Shown here: one piece after another, positions 41,429-49,757 of the stretch
How the letters are laid out: each line of letters starts with the position of its first letter
Numbering within the stretch: the first letter of the stretch is position 1
Assembly (NCBI GenBank): GCA_003056245.1
Contig: MVDH01000001.1
Location: forward strand, 1,674,716-1,738,715
Direction: 5' to 3'
DNA length: 64,000 nucleotides
DNA from: Cellvibrio sp. 79
Lineage (GTDB): Bacteria > Pseudomonadota > Gammaproteobacteria > Pseudomonadales > Cellvibrionaceae
Translations under genes and position numbers: made by a program
The notes under the pieces: generated by a model
Told to the model about the DNA's origin: nothing
The model's input: only the letters and a program-made list of their open reading frames with translations
Databases searched by the model: none

Positions 41429-43117
41429 ATGAAAAATTTATTGAAACGAAAAACTTCCTGGTTCAGCAGCGGTTCGCCCTGGATCTGGTTAAACGGTGGT
41501 GCGGTTGCCATTTGTATGTTGATGGTAGTCGGGCTGCTGGGTTTGATCGCAGTGCGCGGTTTTGGTCACTTTTGGCCCGCGGATATTTTGCAAACTTCAA
41601 TCGTGGATCGTGACGGCCAACGCCAGATCGTAATGGGTGAAGCCGTGCGCGATGAAATTATTTCTGCTTCTGTGGCGCGTGATGGTGGTTATACCATCGC
41701 GCCGGATGTGGAATTAATTACTCGTCATTTATTTAAGTTGGGCAATCGCGATGTAAATGGTCGTGACTTTGTCTGGTTCCTCGATATCGGTATGGAAAAG
41801 TGGGAATATCCTGCTGATGCAATTTCCATTGAGCGTCGTGAGTGGGGGAATTTTTACGGTTATCCGGTCGCCATTAAAGAACAGGATAACGTGGTTAGTG
41901 AATTAAGTAGTGCTGATTTTTGGGCGCAACTCGATCAGCGCTTGACTCGCGCGCTGGATTTGCACGATAAAATCCATCGCATCGAAAAAGTAGATATTGG
42001 TCGTATCAACAATCAAATGGATGAGTTGCGTCTGGAGCGCCGTCGTTTGGAGCTGGATGGAATTACCGGAGCGCAGCTGGCAAGTGCGGATGCTGAGCTG
42101 GCAGAGCGTCGCGCTGCGCTGGAAGCAGAATACGATGTCGTTAAAAAAGAGCGCGATGAAATTCTTGCACAAGCAACACGCGATAAATTATTAGCACGCA
42201 CTGCAGATGGCAAAGAAGTTGTAATTGCATTCGATCATATTGTCCGCGTGACTCGCCCTAACGAAATGGGGGTATTTGCAAAGTCGGGTCAGTACCTGGA
42301 GCGCTTCTGGGAATTTATGACCGCTGAACCGCGTGAAGCCAACACTGAAGGTGGTATTTTCCCAGCCATTTTCGGCACACTCACCATGGTAATTGTAATG
42401 TCTATCATGGTGACTCCGTTTGGTGTGCTGGCTGCAATTTATTTGCGTGAATATGCCAAGCAAGGAACCTTCCTGAAAATTATCCGCATCTCTGTGTATA
42501 ACCTCGCCGGTGTTCCGTCAATTGTATACGGTGTGTTTGGTTTGGGATTTTTTGTGTATACGCTCGGGGGCAATCTCGATGAATTATTTTATGCGGAATC
42601 ATTGCCTTCACCTACGTTTGGTACACCCGGTTTGTTCTGGGCTTCATTAACGCTCGCGTTGTTAACCTTGCCGATTGTTATTGTTTCTACTGAAGAAGGT
42701 TTATCGCGTATTCCAAGCACCATTCGCCAGGGTAGCCTTGCATTAGGTGCGACCAAAGCGGAAACCCTGTGGAAAGTTGTTGTGCCGCTCGCGACACCGG
42801 CAATGATGACTGGTTTAATTCTTGCCATTGCACGTGCAGCAGGTGAAGTAGCTCCATTGATGTTGGTAGGTGTGGTTAAGCTTGCTCCTGCATTGCCGGT
42901 TGATGGTAATTACCCTTACTTGCACCTTGACCAAAAAATTATGCACTTGGGTTTCCATATCTATGATGTGGGTTTCCAAAGTCCAAACGTGGAAGCCGCT
43001 CGTCCACTGGTTTATGCAACATCATTAACACTGGTGCTGCTGATTATTGCCCTGAACATCAGTGCAATCAGAATTCGTAACAGCTTGCGTGAAAAATATC
43101 GCAGTGCATCAGATTAA
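41429..43117 (+). CDS. pstA: Phosphate ABC transporter permease PstA with coiled-coil insert
   Basis: PstA (562 residues from the ATG at 41429; a GTG at 41426 is also in frame) is the second channel subunit. After a first helix (about 27-48) comes a periplasmic region with a strong coiled coil, about 175-250 (RINNQMDELRLERRRLELD and following). The permease core starts near 310 (FGTLTMVIVMSIMVTPFGVL), with LALGATKAETLWKVVVPLA as the coupling loop. E. coli PstA is about half this size. It is 29 bases after pstC. Confidence 0.95.
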   Translation: MKNLLKRKTSWFSSGSPWIWLNGGAVAICMLMVVGLLGLIAVRGFGHFWPADILQTSIVDRDGQRQIVMGEAVRDEIISASVARDGGYTIAPDVELITRHLFKLGNRDVNGRDFVWFLDIGMEKWEYPADAISIERREWGNFYGYPVAIKEQDNVVSELSSADFWAQLDQRLTRALDLHDKIHRIEKVDIGRINNQMDELRLERRRLELDGITGAQLASADAELAERRAALEAEYDVVKKERDEILAQATRDKLLARTADGKEVVIAFDHIVRVTRPNEMGVFAKSGQYLERFWEFMTAEPREANTEGGIFPAIFGTLTMVIVMSIMVTPFGVLAAIYLREYAKQGTFLKIIRISVYNLAGVPSIVYGVFGLGFFVYTLGGNLDELFYAESLPSPTFGTPGLFWASLTLALLTLPIVIVSTEEGLSRIPSTIRQGSLALGATKAETLWKVVVPLATPAMMTGLILAIARAAGEVAPLMLVGVVKLAPALPVDGNYPYLHLDQKIMHLGFHIYDVGFQSPNVEAARPLVYATSLTLVLLIIALNISAIRIRNSLREKYRSASD

Positions 43118-43131
43118 TTGCACAGTATTTT

Positions 43132-43165
43132 TTGTAATAATTTTGTCACTATTTTGAAATATATT
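43132..43165 (+). promoter_or_regulatory. Internal Pho box and -10 before pstB
   Basis: TTGTAATAATTTTGTCAC (43132-43149), ten bases, then TATATT (43160-43165). The 88-base gap between pstA and pstB therefore seems to hold a separate Pho promoter for pstB-phoU. Confidence 0.7.
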
Positions 43166-43205
43166 GTTCATCAAAATTTAACCGAGTCTTATACAGGCCC
43201 CGATT

Positions 43206-43982
43206 ATGAGCCCAACAGCACTGGTAGAACCTATCAAGCTTGAAGTGAAAAACCTCGACTTGTTTTATGGTCCGAAACGCGCATTAAACGCTGTCAACAT
43301 GAAAATTCCGGAGAAAAAAGTGACCGCATTTATCGGTCCGTCCGGTTGCGGTAAATCTACATTGCTGCGTTGTTTCAATCGAATGAATGATTTGGTTGAT
43401 GCTTGCCGTATTGAAGGCGAAATATTATTGGAAGGCTCCAATATTTATGACAAGGCTGTTGATGTCGCTGAATTGCGTCGTCAAGTGGGAATGGTTTTTC
43501 AAAAACCAAATCCATTTCCAAAAACTATCTACGAAAATGTTGCCTATGGTCTACGCTTGCAAGGTGTGAAATCCAAACGTGTGTTGGATGAAGTGGTAGA
43601 GAAGTCGTTGCGCGGTGCAGCATTGTGGGATGAAGTGAAAGATCGCCTGCATGACAATGCATTTGGTTTGTCAGGTGGCCAGCAACAACGTTTGGTAATT
43701 GCGCGCGCAATTGCGATTGAACCGGAAGTCATCCTGCTGGATGAACCGGCATCGGCACTCGATCCAATTTCGACATTAAAAATTGAAGAACTGATTAACG
43801 AATTAAAACACCAATACACTATTGTGATTGTGACCCACAACATGCAGCAGGCTGCGCGTGTTTCGGATTACACCGCATTTATGTATATGGGGGATTTGAT
43901 TGAGCACGATTTAACAGACACGCTCTTTACCAACCCCAGCAAAAAACAAACTGAAGATTACATCACCGGCCGTTACGGTTAA
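43206..43982 (+). CDS. pstB: Phosphate ABC transporter ATP-binding protein PstB
   Basis: PstB (258 residues) drives phosphate import. Walker A is [19 protein letters not shown], the Q-loop is [18 protein letters not shown], the signature is [16 protein letters not shown], and Walker B is [13 protein letters not shown] with the switch histidine in VTHNM. Length and all motifs are normal. Confidence 0.98.
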   Translation: MSPTALVEPIKLEVKNLDLFYGPKRALNAVNMKIPEKKVTAFIGPSGCGKSTLLRCFNRMNDLVDACRIEGEILLEGSNIYDKAVDVAELRRQVGMVFQKPNPFPKTIYENVAYGLRLQGVKSKRVLDEVVEKSLRGAALWDEVKDRLHDNAFGLSGGQQQRLVIARAIAIEPEVILLDEPASALDPISTLKIEELINELKHQYTIVIVTHNMQQAARVSDYTAFMYMGDLIEHDLTDTLFTNPSKKQTEDYITGRYG

Positions 43983-43997
43983 TGCAGAGGTCGCATC

Positions 43998-44723
43998 ATG
44001 GTTATGGATATTACGAGTCACACTCATCATATCTCGCAACAATACAATCTTGAGCTGGAAACCATTCGCACACACTTGTCGGAAATGGGCGGTATGGCCC
44101 AGCGTCAGGTAAACGATGCGATCCAGGCGTTAATCGATGCGGATCTGGAGCGCGCTGAACAAGTGGTGCGTGCCGATACCAAAGTGAATTCCATGGAAGT
44201 CACTATCGATGAAGAATGTGTGCGCATTCTTGCCCGTCGCCAACCGGCGGCGAGCGACTTGCGTTTGGTGATTGCGGTTACCAAAGCAATTACGGATCTT
44301 GAGCGCGTTGGCGATGAAGCTACAAAAATTGCCCGCCAGGCAATCGCCATGAACAGAGATGGCCATGCCCCGCGCGGTTATATTGAAGTGCGTCATATCG
44401 GCAATCATGTTTCACGCATGTTGCAGGATGCCCTGGATGCATTTGCTCGCCTGGATATGGACCTTGCATTGACCGTTGTGCAAACCGACAAGCAGGTTGA
44501 TATGGAGTACAGCACCGCTATGCGTGAGCTGGTCACTTTTATGATTGAAGATCCGCGCAGTATTACGCGTGTGCTCAATATTATTTGGTCGCTGCGTGCG
44601 TTGGAACGTATTGGTGATCATGCGCGCAACCTTGCGCAGTATGTGATTTACCTGGTGAATGGCGAAGATGTTCGCCACTCGAACCTGGAAGAGATTGCCG
44701 ATAATATTGCGAACAAGGAATAA
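43998..44723 (+). CDS. phoU: Phosphate signalling protein PhoU
   Basis: PhoU (241 residues) couples the Pst transporter to PhoR and keeps the Pho regulon off when phosphate is plentiful. It is two three-helix bundles, each with the metal-binding E/DxxxD signature: DLERVGDEATKIARQAI near 95 and ALERIGDHARNLAQYVI near 200. It lies 15 bases after pstB. phoB and phoR are not in the window. Confidence 0.97.
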   Translation: MVMDITSHTHHISQQYNLELETIRTHLSEMGGMAQRQVNDAIQALIDADLERAEQVVRADTKVNSMEVTIDEECVRILARRQPAASDLRLVIAVTKAITDLERVGDEATKIARQAIAMNRDGHAPRGYIEVRHIGNHVSRMLQDALDAFARLDMDLALTVVQTDKQVDMEYSTAMRELVTFMIEDPRSITRVLNIIWSLRALERIGDHARNLAQYVIYLVNGEDVRHSNLEEIADNIANKE

Positions 44724-44796
44724 CCGAAGGAATCAATCCTTTATGGTTATCGCAATGCATATTTTGCGTGACTAAAGCTATATCCTCTTGTTAAAT

Positions 44797-44832
44797 AACC
44801 CGCGCCCGTTTTCAGGCGCGGGTTTTGTTTTT
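44797..44832 (+). terminator. pst-phoU terminator
   Basis: AACCCGCGCC/GGCGCGGGTT stem followed by TTGTTTTT. Confidence 0.92.
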
Positions 44833-44897
44833 ATGGGGTCACAACAGCGTTTCCCTCTCCAACCCGGGACTTATTGATTTCATCCAACGCGAATAGG

Positions 44898-44926
44898 TCT
44901 TGTCGGGGAGCGCATAAATATATAAT
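44898..44926 (+). promoter_or_regulatory. Candidate promoter of the GntR gene
   Basis: A perfect TATAAT (44921-44926) lies 19 bases before the ATG at 44946, with TCTTGT (44898-44903) 17 bases upstream as a weak -35. Transcription would start within about 15 bases of the ATG, and no clear ribosome site is visible. Confidence 0.5.
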
Positions 44927-44945
44927 ATAAATAGGCTAATTAAAT

Positions 44946-45656
44946 ATGCTGGATACAGGGCGTAATCTTACTCACCAGTTAACCCATCAACTGGGTGCGG
45001 CGATAGTTCAAGGTCAATATGCGATTGATAAATCCTTTCCTACGGAAGCGGAGTTATCACTGCAATTTAACATCAGCCGCAGCGTTACTCGCGAAGCGGT
45101 AAAAATGCTGACCGCCAAGGGCTTGATTGCCTCGCGGCCACGGCAGGGTATCAGGGTTATGCCCAGTACCCATTGGAATATGTTTGATGCCGATGTCTTG
45201 GGTTGGACGCTAAATGCGCGCCCGTCATTGGAGTTGCTGCGTGAATTCACGCAACTACGGATGGCTATTGAACCGGAAGCCGCTGCACTGGCAGCAGAAA
45301 ATTATAAGGATGCAGCAGCCATCAAAGTGATTGGTGATGCGCTTGCCCGTATGAAAAAAGCGGATGAAGGGCAAGATGATCCGCTTTCGGCGGATATTGA
45401 ATTTCACTGTGCAATTCTGGCCGCGAGTAAAAATCGCTTTTTCTTCCAGTTGCGCGAATTTATCCAGGTGGCCCTGCGTGTAAGTATCGCCAGCACCAAC
45501 CAATTAAAAGGTGTGCTGACCGCCGACTACGATGACCATAAGCGTATTTACGATGCGATTTGCGCTGGCGATCAGGAGTTAGCCAGTAAAGCTGTAAAAA
45601 CCTTGTTACAAGAGGTGATGCAGCTAATTAATGTCTCTCTGGTAAAACCGAAATAA
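44946..45656 (+). CDS. FadR-subfamily GntR transcriptional regulator
   Basis: This 236-residue regulator has an N-terminal winged helix (about 10-75: FPTEAELSLQFNISRSVTREAVKML, GLIASRPRQGIRVMP) and a C-terminal FCD ligand domain (about 95-225: DIEFHCAILAAS and DYDDHKRIYDAI supply the usual Asp/His metal ligands). The best match from memory is the DgoR/galactonate-type group. It heads the sugar cassette and probably represses it until an aldonate or related sugar acid binds (inference). Confidence 0.88.
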   Translation: MLDTGRNLTHQLTHQLGAAIVQGQYAIDKSFPTEAELSLQFNISRSVTREAVKMLTAKGLIASRPRQGIRVMPSTHWNMFDADVLGWTLNARPSLELLREFTQLRMAIEPEAAALAAENYKDAAAIKVIGDALARMKKADEGQDDPLSADIEFHCAILAASKNRFFFQLREFIQVALRVSIASTNQLKGVLTADYDDHKRIYDAICAGDQELASKAVKTLLQEVMQLINVSLVKPK

Positions 45657-45728
45657 ACTGCAAAGGTCAGGGTTTTCTGCCTAAGCTAAGTAACGGTATC
45701 TACCGCGTGTAACCAGAGAGAATTCAAC

Positions 45729-46514
45729 ATGCAAAGCTATTCAAGCCATCAAGGATATACCCGCTACCCCAGTCTGGATGGGCGTATCGTGTTTATTACT
45801 GGCGGCTCCACGGGAATCGGCGCGGCGCTGGTTGAGGCATTTGCCTCCCAGGGCGCAAAGGTAGCGTTTGTCGATATAGATGTACCGAGCGGTGAAGCGC
45901 TGTGCGATGAGCTTGCCCAAAAAGGCTGGGCTCGCCCCTGGTTTGCGGCGTGTGATGTGAGTGATATCAGCTCACTTAAACAAAGCATTCTTAAGGCGGC
46001 TGAAAGCCTCGGTGAAATCAGTGTATTGGTAAATAACGCCGCTAATGACCAGCGTTACGACACGCGTAGTATCACAGAAGAAAATTGGTATCGCGGTTTG
46101 GCGATCAATTTGCATCCGGCATTTTTTGCTGCACAAGCAGTGCAACCAATGATGGCAAAATCGGGTGGTGGTTCGATCATTAATATCAGTTCCATCAATG
46201 TGCAATTTGGTCCGCCCAACCTTGCCAGTTACATCACTGCCAAAGCCGGCATTTTAGGAATTTCAAAAGCGCTGGCGACGGATTACGGTGTGGATAATAT
46301 TCGTGTGAACTCCATTTTGCCGGGCTGGGTTGCAACGCCGAAGCAATTGGAAAAATGGCTTTCACCGGAAGAAGAAGCAGAGTTGATGAAACGTGTGTGC
46401 CTGAAAAAACGTTTGGGTGCACACGACGTTGCCAAGCTCGCCTTGTTCTTGGCATCCGACGACGCCGCCATGATTACCTCGCAAGAGTTTGTCGTAGATG
46501 GGGGGCGCATTTAA
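45729..46514 (+). CDS. SDR-family sugar 1-dehydrogenase (XylB/galactose-dehydrogenase-like)
   Basis: This 261-residue short-chain dehydrogenase has the cofactor motif TGGSTGIGAAL, the structural NNAA, the catalytic Ser in ISSINV and YxxxK in YITAK. The start YPSLDGRIVFITGGSTG and end KLALFLASDDAAMITSQEFVVDGG resemble Caulobacter xylose dehydrogenase XylB and related aldose dehydrogenases. It would oxidise an aldose to its lactone. The Asp after the second strand (VDID) suggests NAD rather than NADP. The exact sugar is not determined; with the vSGLT-like transporter, galactose or arabinose is likely. Confidence 0.85.
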   Translation: MQSYSSHQGYTRYPSLDGRIVFITGGSTGIGAALVEAFASQGAKVAFVDIDVPSGEALCDELAQKGWARPWFAACDVSDISSLKQSILKAAESLGEISVLVNNAANDQRYDTRSITEENWYRGLAINLHPAFFAAQAVQPMMAKSGGGSIINISSINVQFGPPNLASYITAKAGILGISKALATDYGVDNIRVNSILPGWVATPKQLEKWLSPEEEAELMKRVCLKKRLGAHDVAKLALFLASDDAAMITSQEFVVDGGRI

Positions 46515-46535
46515 TGATTATGGCGTAATGGTTGC

Positions 46536-46551
46536 GGTAATCCTGATTACC
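46536..46551 (+). promoter_or_regulatory. Palindrome before the symporter gene, possible operator
   Basis: GGTAATC-CT-GATTACC is a perfect inverted repeat with 7-base arms, 57 bases before the symporter ATG. A second palindrome AGCTCA-T-TGAGCT lies at 46555-46567. GntR regulators of this subfamily bind GT...AC palindromes, so the first is a candidate operator (inference). Confidence 0.45.
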
Positions 46552-46607
46552 AAAAGCTCATTGAGCTATAAGAATAAAATTTAATAAGTAGTCAGGAGTT
46601 CTCCGTA

Positions 46608-48179
46608 ATGATCAATAGCCTCAATTGGTTAGACCTATCTATTTTGGCGTTGTACGCCATGGTTCTGATTTTCATCGCGTATTATGTTTCGCGCGAAAAA
46701 GCCGGGCATCAGAAAAACGCAGAAGATTATTTCCTTGCGAGTAAATCATTGCCCTGGTGGGCGGTCGGTACTTCACTTATTGCTGCAAATATTTCTGCAG
46801 AACAAATTGTCGGTATGTCCGGCGCCGGTTATGCCGCCGGTATCGCCATCGCATCCTACGAATGGATGTCTGCCATCACGCTCTTCATTGTTGGTAAATA
46901 TTTCCTGCCAATTTTCATGGCGAAGGGTATTTATACCATGCCGCAATTTTTGGAAAATCGTTACGACCGCCGCGTGCGCATTGTGATGTCGATTTTCTGG
47001 TTAACGCTGTATGTGCTGGTTAACCTCACTTCCATTTTGTACCTCGGTGCCTTGGCGATTGAAGCGGTAACCGGCGTTGAAATGACGTACGCGATGATCG
47101 GCCTTGCAGTTTTTTCATTTACTTATTCAATTTATGGCGGAATGAAAGCGGTTGCGTTTACCGACGTATTCCAGGTAACTCTGCTGGTGCTGGGTGGTTT
47201 ATTAATTACTTATCTCGGCTTGGAAAAAATTGGTGGTGATCAAGGCATCGTGCACGGTTTCACCACTTTACTGGAAACGGTTCCGGAAAAATTTGATTTG
47301 ATTCTTGACCCAAGTAATCCCCAATACCAAAACCTGCCAGGCATTTCCGTGTTAATTGGTGGTATGTGGGTGATGAACATGTCGTACTGGGGCTTTAACC
47401 AATACATCACCCAGCGCACACTCGCCGCAAAAAGTTTACAGGAAGCGCAAAAAGGCATCGCGTTGGCCGCTTACCTTAAAGTATTGATGCCAATTATTGT
47501 CGTATTGCCTGGCGTTGCTGCAGCGAGTTTGATTCCCGGTTTATCGCCATCCGACCGCGCTTATCCGGAAATGATGAAATTACTTCCACACGGTTTGTTG
47601 GGAATTGTATTTGCCAGTTTGGTTGCCGCAATTTGCGCATCGCTGAGCTCGAAGGTGAATAGTATTTCCACATTATTTACCATGGATATTTATAAATTAA
47701 TTATTAAACCATCTGCATCAGAAGCACATTTGGTAAATGTGGGTCGTATTGCTGCCACGATTTCATTAATTATTGCACTGGTTGTTGCTAAACCACTGAT
47801 CGGAAAATCAGATCAGGCATTCCAGTTTATTCAGGATTTCACTGCTTATTTCACTCCCGGTATTGTGCTGATGTTCCTGTTTGGTTTCTTCTGGAAAAAA
47901 GCGACGGCAACGTCTGCATTGGTCGCCGGTATATCTTCTATTCTCTTATCTATTGCATTTAAAGAGTTTTACCCAAGCTTGCCGTTTATGGATCGTGTAG
48001 GTTTGGTGTTTGTGATTTGTGCCATTCTTGCCGTTATCGTTACCTATGCGGCGGGCGGTAAGGATCAGGAAAAGGCAATCGATTTGAGTGGAATCAACTT
48101 TAAAACCGAGCCGGTTTATAACGCTGCTTGCGTTGGTGTAGTGGTGATACTCGTCGCCTTCTACAGTATCTGGTGGTAA
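46608..48179 (+). CDS. SSS-family sodium/sugar symporter, vSGLT-like
   Basis: This 523-residue protein has about 14 membrane helices. It closely follows the Vibrio Na+/galactose symporter vSGLT from memory: EDYFLASKSLPWWAVG, SLIAANISAEQIVGMSG, IASYEWMSAITL, YWGFNQYITQRTLAAKS and the later FTMDIYK. The residues forming the sodium site and sugar cavity appear retained. It would import a hexose or pentose with Na+. It lies between the dehydrogenase and lactonase genes, so it likely feeds them. Confidence 0.92.
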   Translation: MINSLNWLDLSILALYAMVLIFIAYYVSREKAGHQKNAEDYFLASKSLPWWAVGTSLIAANISAEQIVGMSGAGYAAGIAIASYEWMSAITLFIVGKYFLPIFMAKGIYTMPQFLENRYDRRVRIVMSIFWLTLYVLVNLTSILYLGALAIEAVTGVEMTYAMIGLAVFSFTYSIYGGMKAVAFTDVFQVTLLVLGGLLITYLGLEKIGGDQGIVHGFTTLLETVPEKFDLILDPSNPQYQNLPGISVLIGGMWVMNMSYWGFNQYITQRTLAAKSLQEAQKGIALAAYLKVLMPIIVVLPGVAAASLIPGLSPSDRAYPEMMKLLPHGLLGIVFASLVAAICASLSSKVNSISTLFTMDIYKLIIKPSASEAHLVNVGRIAATISLIIALVVAKPLIGKSDQAFQFIQDFTAYFTPGIVLMFLFGFFWKKATATSALVAGISSILLSIAFKEFYPSLPFMDRVGLVFVICAILAVIVTYAAGGKDQEKAIDLSGINFKTEPVYNAACVGVVVILVAFYSIWW

Positions 48180-48206
48180 GCTTCGCGCTTTAATGGGACC
48201 GGTTAA

Positions 48207-48231
48207 AAACGCCCTCGTGGGCGTTTTTTTT
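48207..48231 (+). terminator. Symporter gene terminator
   Basis: AACGCCC/GGGCGTT hairpin with a run of T. It isolates the lactonase-GNAT pair from the upstream genes. Confidence 0.88.
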
Positions 48232-48247
48232 ATTTGCAGGATTGCAA

Positions 48248-48288
48248 AACTGTTTTACAGTTAATTTTTAAAATAACTGTTTACAGAT
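48248..48288 (+). promoter_or_regulatory. Twin ACTGT/ACAGT palindromes before the lactonase gene
   Basis: AACTGT-TTT-ACAGTT (48248-48262) is a perfect inverted repeat; AACTGT-TT-ACAGAT (48275-48288) is a near copy 27 bases later. Both fit the GT...AC pattern of FadR-type GntR operators. They lie 34-74 bases before the ATG at 48322 and are probably sites for the cassette's regulator. Confidence 0.5.
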
Positions 48289-48321
48289 AAAAGAAAACGC
48301 AACGACATCCAGATAATAATT

Positions 48322-49203
48322 ATGATTACTTACAAACTCATCGATACTGTGCCCTGTGAAAATCTGTTAGGCGAGGGTATACAATGGAATACTCAGGACA
48401 AATGTTTTTGGTGGACAGATATTCATTCCGCAAAACTTTATCGCTACCATTTGGCCACCAAAAAGCTTTCACATTGGGATCTACCGGAAAAGCTCGGTTG
48501 TTTTGCGTTTGCAAAAAATGATTCACGTTTGCTGGCCGCATTTGCCTCTGGCTTTGCCTGGTTTGAACCGGAAACCGCTGCGCTTGAATGGATTGCAAAA
48601 CCGGAAGCGCATTTAATCGGTAATCGTTCCAATGATGGCCGCTGTGATCGCCAGGGGCGTTTCTGGATGGGCACCATTCGTGAACAAAAAAACACACCGG
48701 ATCAGTGCGCTTCACTTTATTGCTTAAATGTTGATGGTGAAGTAAACCAGCATCTCACCGGACTCCATATTTCCAATGCATTATGCTGGAGCCCGGATTC
48801 GCGCAAGTTATATCACGCGGATTCTCCTTCACACGCCATCAACGTTTATGATTTTGATGCAGTCAGTGGAACCCTTTCCAATCGCCAGTTATTTGCACAA
48901 ACTGAACCAGGTGTTGAACCGGATGGTGCCTGTGTCGACGCGCAAGGTTATGTGTGGAATGCGCAATGGGGCGGGAATCGGTTGGTGCGTTATGCACCTG
49001 ATGGCAGCATAAATTTTGTATTGCCGATGCCGGTGTCGCAAGCAACTTGTGCTGCATTTGGTGGTGAGCAATTAAATTTACTTGCTGTAACCAGTGCACG
49101 TATTGGTTTGAGTGATGAAGCTTTGCTGCAGCAACCCCTTGCGGGTAATTTATTTATTTTCCAAATGGATATTCACGGCTTGGAAGAGGCCCGTTTTGGT
49201 TAA
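48322..49203 (+). CDS. SMP-30/gluconolactonase family sugar lactonase
   Basis: This 293-residue six-bladed propeller enzyme opens aldonolactones. The metal ligands are placed as in regucalcin: Glu in LGEGIQWN near 14, Asn in NDGRCDRQGRFWMGT near 100, and Asp in HADSPSH near 175-180, with GACVDAQGYVWNAQWGG also present. It would act on the lactone made by the neighbouring dehydrogenase. It is probably cytoplasmic, since no signal peptide is seen. Confidence 0.9.
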   Translation: MITYKLIDTVPCENLLGEGIQWNTQDKCFWWTDIHSAKLYRYHLATKKLSHWDLPEKLGCFAFAKNDSRLLAAFASGFAWFEPETAALEWIAKPEAHLIGNRSNDGRCDRQGRFWMGTIREQKNTPDQCASLYCLNVDGEVNQHLTGLHISNALCWSPDSRKLYHADSPSHAINVYDFDAVSGTLSNRQLFAQTEPGVEPDGACVDAQGYVWNAQWGGNRLVRYAPDGSINFVLPMPVSQATCAAFGGEQLNLLAVTSARIGLSDEALLQQPLAGNLFIFQMDIHGLEEARFG

Positions 49204-49220
49204 TTCAGGAGGTTAGCGCC

Positions 49221-49715
49221 ATGACAGCTCCATCGATTGAAATTTTGTTGGTCGATTATAAAAATCCGCGGCACGCTCAAGATCTGGTGCATTTGCTAAA
49301 TGTTTATGCGATGGACCCTATGGGTGGCGGTGCCCCTTTAACTGACCAGGTAAAAAATACGCTCGCTGCTGAATTGGCTAAGCGTAATTTTGCAATATCG
49401 CTATTGGCTTATGTGGATGGAAAGCCCGCTGGGTTGATTAATGCGTTTGAAGGTTTTTCAACGTTTGCAGCAAAACCGCTATTGAATATTCACGATATTA
49501 TTGTGGCAAAAGAGTTTCGTGGTTTGCAGCTTAGCCAGGAATTATTAGGCGCACTGGAGACGATTGCGCGTGAACGTGGGTGCTGTAAGTTGACACTGGA
49601 GGTTTTGCAAGGAAATGAAACAGCGCAGCGTGCGTATCAAAAATTTGGTTTTGCTGGTTATGCGCTGGATCCCGCTATTGGGCAAGCGCTCTTTTGGCAG
49701 AAAAAATTATCGTGA
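49221..49715 (+). CDS. GNAT-family N-acetyltransferase
   Basis: This 164-residue GNAT protein carries the acetyl-CoA loop in VAKEFRGLQLSQELLGALE near 95-115 and the C-terminal GNETAQRAYQKFGF. It lies 17 bases after the lactonase gene with a GGAGG ribosome site, so it is co-transcribed. Its substrate is unknown; a role in sugar oxidation is not obvious. The last codons form one arm of a long terminator hairpin. Confidence 0.88.
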   Translation: MTAPSIEILLVDYKNPRHAQDLVHLLNVYAMDPMGGGAPLTDQVKNTLAAELAKRNFAISLLAYVDGKPAGLINAFEGFSTFAAKPLLNIHDIIVAKEFRGLQLSQELLGALETIARERGCCKLTLEVLQGNETAQRAYQKFGFAGYALDPAIGQALFWQKKLS

Positions 49716-49740
49716 TCGACGATAACTTTTTCTGCCAAAA
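49692..49740. terminator. Long bidirectional hairpin at the GNAT/lipoprotein junction
   Basis: Two 22-base arms beginning TTTTGGCAG and ending CTGCCAAAA pair with one mismatch around a GATCG loop. The left arm is inside the GNAT coding sequence. It separates convergent genes. Confidence 0.8.
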
Positions 49741-49757
49741 AACTGCTGCTGTAGTTT

